DNA of 60,540 bases from an uncultured Bacillota bacterium. GTDB taxonomy: Bacteria > Bacillota > Clostridia > Tissierellales > Tepidimicrobiaceae. Below, one piece after another: positions 25,704 through 34,100 of the stretch; positions within the stretch are counted from its first letter, which is position 1, and the number at the start of each line of letters is the position of its first letter. The DNA lies in contig CALBUB010000107.1 in the NCBI GenBank assembly GCA_937967955.1, positions 1 through 60,540 on the forward strand, read 5' to 3'. The translations under genes and the position numbers were made by a program. The notes below the pieces were generated by a model. The model ran no database searches, was not told where the DNA came from, and worked only from the letters and a program-made list of their open reading frames with translations.

Positions 25704-26922
25704 CTAAATCCAACTCCTCAGATGCAACTTGAAGTATACCTAAGGCTATAAAACTAGATAACATAGAGCTACCACCATAGCTTACAAAAGGAATGGTAAT
25801 ACCAGTAAGAGGAATCATATTTAAAACTCCCCCAAATATGATAAAAGACTGAATTCCAAACAATATACTTATTCCTAAAGCCACAATTCTATAGAATTTA
25901 TATCTTTGATTTATAGCAATCTTAAAGCCCCTATACACTAATATTAAAAAGAGCATTATAATTCCTATTCCAGTAAATATACCCATTTCTTCACATATGG
26001 CTGGAAATATGAAATCTGTGTGAACTTCTGGAATAAAATCTGGATATCCTAAACCTAGACCAGTTCCGAAAAAACCTCCCTCTGCTATGGCAAATAGGGA
26101 TTGGGTTATCTGATAGCCTCTTGTATCTATATATTTCCATGGATCTAACCATGTATGAACTCTACTTCTTACATGGGGAAATACGAAATAACCAGCTATA
26201 GCACAGACTACTAAAATGGATAAATTAATAAGGACCAGCTTTCTATCTTCTTCATAAACGTATTGGAGTGCTATAAAAACTGATAAGAAGATTAGAACGC
26301 TTCCCAAATCCTTTTGTAGAAATAAAAATAGCACAAATACATATATTATCCCCAGCAAATAGTAATTACCAAACTTCATCTCTCTAAACTTATCATAATT
26401 GGTATAATATGCAGCTATAAGAAAAATGGTAAGTATTTTTATAATTTCGGAAGGCTGCATACTAAATGGCCCAATTACAATCCAATTTGTAGCCCCTTTT
26501 ATATTTTTTCCAAACAATAATGTCAATAAAAACAGAAGAACAGAACTAATTCCATATAACAAAAACCAATTTTCCCAGCCTTTGATTTTTTTAAATAATA
26601 TAAAAGTAATAAAGAATAATATAATACCCAGTCCTATCCATAATATCTGTTTCAAGCCTAATTCTGGGTCTATTCTATATATCATAATTACTCCAATACT
26701 CACTAACATGGTTACTATTAAAAATATGTAATTATCTCCAGAGCTAATTTTTAAAAGCAAAAAATTAGATATATAAACTAATAATATTAATGTAAGACTG
26801 TATACAACAGTAATCCTATTCAAGGTGTCCTTGTAATACAAAAACATCAACAGTAAAGCTAAAAGCTCAAATATAAATAAAAGATTTCTCGGAATCCTAT
26901 AGTTTATTCTACTACCAAACAT
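25693..26922 (-). CDS. FtsW/RodA/SpoVE-family peptidoglycan glycosyltransferase
   Basis: A 409-residue polytopic protein with about ten transmembrane segments. The SEDS landmarks are present: MQPSEIIKI, a large outside loop with GYQITQSLFAIAEGGFFGTG, then HTDFIFPAICEEMG and the C-terminal PFVSYGGSSM. SEDS proteins polymerise lipid II into glycan strands together with a class B PBP, here the next gene. The first ATG at 26928 is too near AGGGG, so I use the ATG at 26922. It lies 11 bp after the FHA gene. Which process it serves (elongation, septation or spore cortex) cannot be told from sequence. Confidence 0.93.
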   Translation of the reverse strand: MFGSRINYRIPRNLLFIFELLALLLMFLYYKDTLNRITVVYSLTLILLVYISNFLLLKISSGDNYIFLIVTMLVSIGVIMIYRIDPELGLKQILWIGLGIILFFITFILFKKIKGWENWFLLYGISSVLLFLLTLLFGKNIKGATNWIVIGPFSMQPSEIIKILTIFLIAAYYTNYDKFREMKFGNYYLLGIIYVFVLFLFLQKDLGSVLIFLSVFIALQYVYEEDRKLVLINLSILVVCAIAGYFVFPHVRSRVHTWLDPWKYIDTRGYQITQSLFAIAEGGFFGTGLGLGYPDFIPEVHTDFIFPAICEEMGIFTGIGIIMLFLILVYRGFKIAINQRYKFYRIVALGISILFGIQSFIIFGGVLNMIPLTGITIPFVSYGGSSMLSSFIALGILQVASEELDLDEE

Positions 26923-26933
26923 ACTCATTACCC

Positions 26934-27365
26934 CTATTCTTTATTTACGAATAAAAACTCCACTTGTCCTACAGAAATTCTGTCGCCATTTTTTAAATGG
27001 ACCACATCCATTACTCTACTTCCATTTATAAAAGTACCGTTGGCACTATTAAAATCTTCCAAATAATATTTACCTTCATCCTTAACTATTCTCAGATGCT
27101 TTTTAGATATATAAGGATCTTTTATGACTATTTGATTATTATTAGCTCGTCCTAATTCTACCTTATCACTTAAGGGATAATATTCCTTTACCTTAAAGGG
27201 TAAAGTCTCCTTCCTATTGATCAATTTTAAATATGCTCCATTATTAACAGCTACTGGATATATTCCCTTAATATCAAGGTATATTAGCCTTATTATGCTT
27301 AATATGAACACATATATGATAAATATGAATATATACTTGAATATCAGTGATATTATATTGAACAT
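26934..27365 (-). CDS. FHA-domain membrane protein
   Basis: A 143-residue protein with one N-terminal transmembrane helix (about 9-27) and a cytoplasmic FHA domain (about 65-143). The phosphothreonine-binding residues are visible: GRANNNQIVI, SKKHLRI and the NGTFINGS loop. FHA domains bind phosphothreonine peptides, so a Ser/Thr kinase should feed into this protein. It is first in the FHA-FtsW-PBP operon, the same gene order as in Mycobacterium fhaB-rodA-pbpA, where phosphorylation gates wall synthesis. No active Ser/Thr kinase is in the window; the giant protein at 7740 has only a pseudokinase. Confidence 0.88.
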   Translation of the reverse strand: MFNIISLIFKYIFIFIIYVFILSIIRLIYLDIKGIYPVAVNNGAYLKLINRKETLPFKVKEYYPLSDKVELGRANNNQIVIKDPYISKKHLRIVKDEGKYYLEDFNSANGTFINGSRVMDVVHLKNGDRISVGQVEFLFVNKE

Positions 27366-27454
27366 ATTATCCTCCTAAACATATTGTATCCTTAATAATG
27401 GTATCATAAATAGAAGCTCTTTTGAATATAGCAATCTATACAAGTATACATCTA

Positions 27455-28018
27455 CTATATAATATCCGATAATGAATGAGTTATTAGGAATATATAAGCT
27501 TCAAACATTTCATCTGGTTCCACATCTATAAATTCACCTTCTAATAGCCATGACTTTAGTATGTAGACAATTCCTATGGAATAATATCTAGCTACATTTT
27601 CTTCTGAAAGGATATTACAGCTGTATTCCACTGTTATATTATGCTTTTTGATTATTCTTTGGAACAGTAGAGTAATCCTCTTTAATAGTATTTCTTCAAA
27701 GGAATTTTGTCCCTTTACTTTAAAAGCCTCACTATAAAAGTCTCCATTTTTATGAAAATAAGTAAATATCATCTTAATAGCTTCTCTTTCCATGCCATTA
27801 TCAATTAATGCATGGATGACATTCATAAGTTCTTCATCTAATATGTACTCAAAAACCTCATATTTATCCCTATAGTAGTTATAAAAGGTAGGTCTTATTA
27901 CACCAGCACCATCTGTAATCATTTTTATAGTTATTTTTTCAAAGGGACGTTTCAACAATTGCTCTTTAAAGCTTTCAGCTAAAATTTTCTTTGTGTCCTT
28001 CTCCTCCTTATTTATCAT
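27455..28018 (-). CDS. TetR-family transcriptional regulator
   Basis: A 187-residue regulator with an N-terminal TetR helix-turn-helix (about 12-58; KITIKMITDGAGVIRPTFYNYY) and an all-helical effector domain similar to the DhaS/TetR_C_8 group. It is separated from the FHA operon by 89 bp and from the membrane protein gene at 28168 by 149 bp including a strong terminator, so it is probably monocistronic. The target genes are not evident from the arrangement; it may control the PBP operon just downstream or act elsewhere. Confidence 0.88.
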   Translation of the reverse strand: MINKEEKDTKKILAESFKEQLLKRPFEKITIKMITDGAGVIRPTFYNYYRDKYEVFEYILDEELMNVIHALIDNGMEREAIKMIFTYFHKNGDFYSEAFKVKGQNSFEEILLKRITLLFQRIIKKHNITVEYSCNILSEENVARYYSIGIVYILKSWLLEGEFIDVEPDEMFEAYIFLITHSLSDII

Positions 28019-28125
28019 AATTATCTCTCCAGAGCATCTATTTAATCATATTATAATCTAAATAGAAAAATTTTTAAACAACAAGAAGTTCCCTGATATA
28101 ATATGGGAAATTTATACTGCTAATT

Positions 28126-28169
28126 ATAAAAAACACCTTGTTAATTAACAGGTTAATTAACAAGGTGTT
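28126..28169 (-). terminator. Strong terminator after the MntP/YtaF-like gene
   Basis: An 18 bp perfect stem AACACCTTGTTAATTAAC / GTTAATTAACAAGGTGTT (28132-28169) with a 2 bp loop, followed on the minus strand by TTTTTTAT. The stem starts at the stop codon. Confidence 0.9.
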
Positions 28170-28764
28170 ACCCAATGTATAGCACTTGTTTTAATAAGAC
28201 CTTTATACCAATACTTACCAAAATTATTCCTCCTACAGTATAGGCCTTAGTCTTTTGTTCGTATCCATAAAAGTAACCTGTATATACTCCTAATATTACT
28301 GCTAAGAAATTTATCAGTATTATAAGCAATAAGGAGTCTAACAAATCAATCTTAAGAAAAGCTATGCCTATTCCAATTAATAAAGCATTAATACTTGTTA
28401 CTACAGCAAGTATAAAGGTTTCTCTTATAGGAAAAAATTCTTCCCTTCTCTCATGAATAATTTTGTTTTCCAGCGCTTTCCCAAGCATATATATGCCTAA
28501 ACCACAAAATATCAATACAGCAAATATTTCTACTATAAAACCAAATTTGCTCAATTTAGAAAAAAAGCTGATATGAATTAGATGGCGTATTAAAATATGG
28601 TTGCTTAATAGTAACACTAAAGCCTGCCAGCCTCCAAATATTAAACCTATACCCAATAGTCTAGATTTGTTTACCCTAGGAAGCATTGCCCCTTTGCAGG
28701 TCATAATAGCGAAGGTGTCGAAAGAAATTCCCATTGTTAACAACAATATTTCTACTAATCCCAT
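28168..28764 (-). CDS. MntP/YtaF-like six-helix membrane protein
   Basis: A 198-residue integral membrane protein made of two three-helix repeats, as in the manganese exporter MntP and sporulation protein YtaF. The first half keeps the conserved aspartate (GISFDTFAIMTCKG, near residue 16). In the second half the equivalent aspartate is replaced by asparagine (TSINALLIGIG, where MntP has SIDALxVG). That aspartate is required for Mn2+ export in E. coli MntP, so this protein may move another substrate or have lost transport. It is divergent from the PspC gene across 241 bp. Confidence 0.78.
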   Translation of the reverse strand: MGLVEILLLTMGISFDTFAIMTCKGAMLPRVNKSRLLGIGLIFGGWQALVLLLSNHILIRHLIHISFFSKLSKFGFIVEIFAVLIFCGLGIYMLGKALENKIIHERREEFFPIRETFILAVVTSINALLIGIGIAFLKIDLLDSLLLIILINFLAVILGVYTGYFYGYEQKTKAYTVGGIILVSIGIKVLLKQVLYIG

Positions 28765-28946
28765 ATTTTCACCTTACTATTATCCTATTTATTTCAGCAA
28801 TAATTATAATAAATTTCTCCTACTCAGCTCAATATCTATTATCTTGTGGATGTAGCTAAAATAATACATATTGACTATTTTGTATTAATTAGCTTACTCT
28901 ATATCCCTCTTTGTTTTACTGAAAATTTTCTTTTTAAGAAGTATTA

Positions 28947-28975
28947 TTCAACTTTATAATATCATCTGATAGAAT
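28947..28975 (+). promoter_or_regulatory. Candidate sigma-A promoter for the PspC gene
   Basis: TTCAAC (28947-28952) and TAGAAT (28970-28975) with a 17 bp spacer, about 30 bp ahead of the GGGAGG ribosome site. The rest of the 241 bp gap (28765-29005) is AT-rich and shows nothing else I can name. Confidence 0.5.
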
Positions 28976-29005
28976 AGTAATAAGATTGATTTGGGAGGTT
29001 GTTAA

Positions 29006-29410
29006 ATGAATAGATTAAGAAGATCCAAATACAATAGAGTTTTAGCAGGGGTCTGTGGGGGAATAGGTGAATATTTAAACATAGATCCTGTAATTATAAG
29101 GGTTATTTGGGTCCTATTGACTTTTGCACCTGGAGCTCCAGGCTTGTTAGCTTATATAATATGTGCATTAATTATACCCGAAGACAGTGGAGTAACATAT
29201 GAAGATAATAATAGCCTCGATTCTAGATATAGGGAAAATCTACCTATAGTTATTGGCATTGGATTGATTGTTATAGGTAGCTTATTGTTAATAAATATAC
29301 TCTTCCCTAGACTTTTGCATATTTTTAATATAACTAGAATATTAAAGTATTGGCCTGTCCTCCTTATCATTGGAGGGATATACATTATAATAAAACATAA
29401 AAATAAATAG
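29006..29410 (+). CDS. PspC-domain membrane protein
   Basis: A 134-residue protein. Residues 3-60 are a PspC domain (RLRRSKYNRVLAGVCGGIGEY, then a glycine-rich transmembrane segment GLLAYIICALIIP). After a short charged linker come two more transmembrane segments (about 80-100 and 112-130), like the DUF5668/LiaF-type N-terminal region. PspC proteins respond to cell-envelope stress, in LiaF-like cases as inhibitors of a sensor kinase. It is monocistronic here with no lia-type kinase adjacent. Confidence 0.88.
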   Translation: MNRLRRSKYNRVLAGVCGGIGEYLNIDPVIIRVIWVLLTFAPGAPGLLAYIICALIIPEDSGVTYEDNNSLDSRYRENLPIVIGIGLIVIGSLLLINILFPRLLHIFNITRILKYWPVLLIIGGIYIIIKHKNK

Positions 29411-29502
29411 ATTGCATTTTTTGTTTAAGCTGTTAATAATATGAACATCATGATAAGATGGCTGTAATATAGCAAAAATCCTATAGTAAACAGTTATAAC
29501 AT

Positions 29503-29524
29503 GGGAGGGAAAACCTCCTTTTTT
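29503..29524 (+). terminator. Terminator between pspC and sdaAB
   Basis: GGAGG (29504-29508) pairs with CCTCC (29514-29518) across GAAAA, followed by TTTTTT. It is 93 bp past the PspC stop and 62 bp before sdaAB, so it may end the PspC transcript or attenuate the sda leader. The stretch 29411-29502 holds nothing else recognised. Confidence 0.65.
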
Positions 29525-29585
29525 ATTGATTAATAATTCATTAAATGCTAAAATTAAAGCACCATCATTTTAGGAGGAATTAACA

Positions 29586-30254
29586 GTGAAAAATTACAGT
29601 GTATTCGATATACTAGGACCTGTTATGATAGGACCATCTAGTTCTCACACTGCTGGTGCAGCTAGAATTGGCAAAATTGCAAGGGAACTGGCAGATAAAG
29701 ATTTTAATGGAGTTTCCTTTTATTTACACGGCTCCTTTGCTAAAACTTATAAAGGACACGGTACAGATAAAGCATTAGTTGCAGGAATACTGGGCATGGA
29801 GCCATCCGATGAAAGGATTAAACATTCTTTTGAATTAGCTGAAAAAAACAATATTCAAATAGAATTTTTAGAAGAAGACTTAGGGTATGTTCATCCTAAT
29901 ACAGTTAAGATTGTATTCCACTACGAAGATAAAGAAGACTTTTATGTAATAGGTTCCTCAATTGGTGGCGGTAATGTAACCATTACAAACATAAATGGTA
30001 ATGAAGTAAGCTTTACTGGAGACTATCCAACTATTCTTGTAAAATACAAGGATAGAAAAGGAGTTATTAGTGAGATAAGTACCATATTAGCCAAGCACCA
30101 TATGAATATTGCAACCATGAATGTGACAAGAGAAAATAAAATTGCCACCATGGTAATGGAATTGGATAATCCTATTACTGACAAAATAGAAGAAGAAATA
30201 TCTTCAATAGATGAAATAATATATATTACAACAATCAATCCAATAAAGAGGTGA
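29586..30254 (+). CDS. sdaAB: L-serine dehydratase, iron-sulfur-dependent, beta subunit
   Basis: A 222-residue beta chain of the two-subunit clostridial L-serine deaminase, which converts L-serine to pyruvate and ammonia. The N-terminal SSSHTAGAARIG motif (residues about 18-30) is the family signature, and the C-terminal 75 residues (VKYKDRKGVISEISTILAKH) form an ACT domain. It starts with GTG behind AGGAGG. It is 4 bp ahead of sdaAA, so the two chains are made together. Serine feeds fermentative pyruvate in amino-acid-fermenting anaerobes. Confidence 0.95.
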   Translation: MKNYSVFDILGPVMIGPSSSHTAGAARIGKIARELADKDFNGVSFYLHGSFAKTYKGHGTDKALVAGILGMEPSDERIKHSFELAEKNNIQIEFLEEDLGYVHPNTVKIVFHYEDKEDFYVIGSSIGGGNVTITNINGNEVSFTGDYPTILVKYKDRKGVISEISTILAKHHMNIATMNVTRENKIATMVMELDNPITDKIEEEISSIDEIIYITTINPIKR

Positions 30255-30258
30255 ATTT

Positions 30259-31125
30259 ATGTTTAATAAAGCTTGTGAACTAAGAAAATTATGCATAGAT
30301 AACAATAAGAAAATATATGAAATAGTTATAGAAAAGGAATTAGAAGAGGCAGGTATTTCTCACCAAGAATTGCTGGATAAAATGGAAACAATTTTAGATA
30401 CTATGAAAAAATCAGCAAATTCTGCCTTAAATAAGAGTGTAATTTCCGTAAGCAAATTAACTGGTGGAAATGCAAAAAAGGTTGAAGATTATAAGAATAC
30501 TAGAAAAACTGTAGCTGGAGAAATAATAAACTCAGCCATGGCAAAAGCTCTATCTACCTCAGAAGTTAATGCTTCAATGGGCAAAATAGTTGCAGCACCT
30601 ACAGCTGGTGCAGCTGGCATAATTCCAGCAGCCTTACTAACAGTTAAGGAAAGATTTGACCTTTCAGATGAAGACTTAATAAATGGCCTTTTTACAGCAG
30701 CTGGAATAGGTCAGATAATAGCCAAGAATGCTACCATATCTGGTGCAGAAGGGGGCTGTCAAGCAGAATGTGGTTCAGCCAGTGCTATGGTTGCTGCTGC
30801 CATAGTAGAACTATTAGGTGGAGATGTGGATCAGGCTCTTAATGCTGCCTCTTTTGCTTTAATTAATGTAATGGGCTTAGTTTGTGATCCTGTAGCAGGC
30901 TTGGTAGAATTTCCTTGTATTTTCAGAAACGCTTCTGGAGTAATAAATGCTTTAATTTCAGCTGATTTAGCTTTGGCTGGTGTTAAATCTTTAATTCCTT
31001 TTGATGAAGTGGTGGAAGCCATGTACAAGGTAGGAAAGACAATGCCTGAAGCCTTAAGAGAAACTGCCTTGGGAGGTGTTGCAGATACCTTAACTGGAAG
31101 GGAGGTTAAGAAAAGATTTCAATGA
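30259..31125 (+). CDS. sdaAA: L-serine dehydratase, iron-sulfur-dependent, alpha subunit
   Basis: A 288-residue alpha chain carrying the catalytic [4Fe-4S] cluster. The cysteines are in EGGCQAECGSASAM (near residues 167 and 171) and in VCDPVAGLVEFPC (near 209 and 220), as in Peptoniphilus/Bacillus SdaAA. Glycine-rich APTAGAAGIIPAAL binds substrate. Its stop codon overlaps the start of the next gene (ATGA), which places the 1610-residue fusion protein in the same transcript and under translational coupling. Confidence 0.95.
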   Translation: MFNKACELRKLCIDNNKKIYEIVIEKELEEAGISHQELLDKMETILDTMKKSANSALNKSVISVSKLTGGNAKKVEDYKNTRKTVAGEIINSAMAKALSTSEVNASMGKIVAAPTAGAAGIIPAALLTVKERFDLSDEDLINGLFTAAGIGQIIAKNATISGAEGGCQAECGSASAMVAAAIVELLGGDVDQALNAASFALINVMGLVCDPVAGLVEFPCIFRNASGVINALISADLALAGVKSLIPFDEVVEAMYKVGKTMPEALRETALGGVADTLTGREVKKRFQ

Positions 31126-34100
31126 TTCAAGTATATAATGAAATACTATATTATATTGCTGATGAGATTAATAAAGACTATGTTGAAAATTATAGAGAAG
31201 AACTATTAGACCTAATTAGTAGGGAAAGCTTCGATTATTTATTGAAAAAGTTAATATATAATAAGCAATATGATTGTATTTCTATACTGAAACTTTTTTC
31301 TCCTATTTATAAAAAATACTGGAATGCCACCGATAAACAAATATTAAAATATATATTTGATTGGCTGCTAAGCTTATCCTTCCCTGAAAAGGTAAATAGA
31401 AAATTTGATAAACGATTAGAACCACTAACTTTGTTCTATCTGAATCTATTAAGAAATCTATCCAAATATGAAGCAAATAATGAAGACGAGTCTGATAACA
31501 TGTTTAAGCTAGAATTTTTAACTGAAGAGGAAGAAAAGACATCTAACTGCCTGGAAGAATATTTAAAATTCAAGGAAATTTTTATGGATAAGTGGATCTA
31601 TGAGCTAATGAAACTAGATTTAGTACTAACAGGCCATAATACTTTGGAACATGTAATGGGTGTTAATAATATAAGCCTATATATAGGAAGGCAGCTTAAA
31701 AAACTTAATCTACCTGTAGACCTGGGAATAGTAGTTGGGGCTGCATTAGGTCATGATATAGGTAAGTATGGAGTTAGAGATGAAGACATGGACCGAGTTC
31801 CCTATCTTCATTATTATTATACAGAAGAATGGTTTAATAGATTTGGCCTATATAAAATTGGCCATATTGCTACAAATCACTCAACATGGGATCTAGAATT
31901 AGAAAACTTGCCTATAGAATCCTTAATCCTCATATATGCTGATTTTAGGGTCAAAAATAAAAATAATAAAATGCATATATTTACCCTAGAAGAATCCTAC
32001 GATGTGATTCTCAATAAGTTAGACAATGTAGATGAAATAAAAAGGAAAAGGTATGAAAAAGTTTATAAAAAACTGAAAGATTTTCAGGACTATATAATAG
32101 ACTTGGGTGTCGATACCACCTTAAAAGAGGAACCTAATTTAAGCAGAAACAAAAAGCCTTTTTCCCTAATGGATGGAAATGAGATTATTGATAATGTAAA
32201 ATATTTTGCTATAGAGCATAATATCCATCTAATGGCCAAACTATTTGATGAAGCTGGTTTTAATGATATATTGGACATGGCTAGGAATGAAACTAATTAT
32301 ATAAAAATTCGCCTTTATTTACAGATGTTTAGGGAATACTGTACCTATTTAACTCAGAACCAAAAAATTGCAGCTTTAAATTACTTTAGAGATTTACTAC
32401 TCCATAGGGAAGATGATATTAGAAGAGAGGCATCAGAATTAATAGGTCTATTAATAAGCAGGTATGACGAAGAGTATAGAAAAGAAATACCTAAACAAGT
32501 AGAACCAAGTCCTGCTAGACTTACTAGCGAAAAGATACTAGATAAGATAATACGAAATTTATTATATCCAGATCCTCAATTAATCGAATCTATAAAGGAA
32601 TGGCAATATAATTTGCAAAATATAGTAAAATCCCTATTTGCCAACTGTAGGAAAGAACATTGTTTAAAGTACGCTAGAGTATTGATCAAGTATTATGCTG
32701 ATTTCAAAGCCTTTTCTTCCCATGGACAACTTTATTTATGTCAAACACTAAATTACATTCCTATTGAACACTTGGAAGATGAAGATCTAGAAAAAATTCA
32801 CACCTATATAAGCAAGCAACTAAATTCCCCTATCTTAGAAGTAAGACTAACTATTTTGGACGTACTCAATGAAATGCATAATAGCATCTTGAAGATCAAC
32901 GGTTTTAAAGAGGACCTTAAAAAATGGCTATTAAATAATTTACAACCTTCTTTATATGCTTCAGAAAACTATCTGAAATATAAAATTGCCCTTAAGCTAA
33001 ATATGGATAAAGAAATCGTAGAAAAGCTTAATTTCAACTATAAAACGCATGAAGAAAAGCAAGCTGAAATATTCTTGATGAATTTAAAAACAGCCACCCA
33101 ATGGGTAGATAAGAAAATAAATATAGATATATTATATGAACAAGTATTAAAAGCTCCCAAAACTTTAAGCTTCCACACAGGTATGCATTTTTGTAATCTA
33201 CTAAAAGTAAGCGCTGCAGAAAAGGTAAGAAATCATGCAGGAGCCACTTTGTTGAAAATAGTTGATTTATTAAGTCTAGAGCAAAGGAATGATATAGTAG
33301 TAGAGTTATTGAGAGCATTAGAGATGGAAAATTATCAATTTGCTAAATTCATACCCGAGTATTTAGGCCAATTGTTATTATACCTTCATCCAAAGGAGCT
33401 AGATGAAGCCATTGATGATTTTGAAGAAAAAATAAAACAAGCAAGCTCCCAAGTAGTATCCCTCTTGCTAAGGACTATAGGAATAACTATAGAAAACTAT
33501 CCTGAATACTTTAAGAGGTTTAGAGAAGATGAAAAGATAAACAAATATAGATTAATAAGGCTTATTAGCATCATATTAAATGGAATGGTTACCTTTGAAG
33601 AAGAAATACAAGCTGAAGCTTTTAGAATTATAGGAAGCCTTATATTTAATTCTAACAAGCTCAGTCTAAAACATAAGCTGAAAATATTTAAACTGATTGG
33701 AAAAAAGATACTTACCCTTCTTCCTGATAAGGAGGATAGCGAATTTATATTCTTATGTAATTCCGCATCCCTAAACCATATTTATAGATTCATATTAGAT
33801 TATGAGATAAACTTCGGTAATATCCAATTGGATGTAAATGATAAAATAGCCTTTTTCCCTGGCAGCTTCGATCCTTTTTCCTTAAGCCATAAAGAAATTG
33901 CTTTGGAAATAAGAGATTTGGGCTTTGAAGTGTATCTAGCAGTAGATGAATTTTCCTGGTCTAAAAGAGTTCAACCTCATAAGCTTAGAAAAAATATTAT
34001 TTCTATGACTATTGCCTATGAAAAGGATATATATTTATTCCCTAGTGAAATCCCAATAAATATAAGCAATGATAAGGATTTAAAGAAGCTGAAAGATTTG

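Noticed and set aside
29411..29585. Riboswitch or T-box ahead of sdaAB
   Set aside because: Only one small hairpin with a T-run was found; no T-box sequence or known aptamer core could be recognised.
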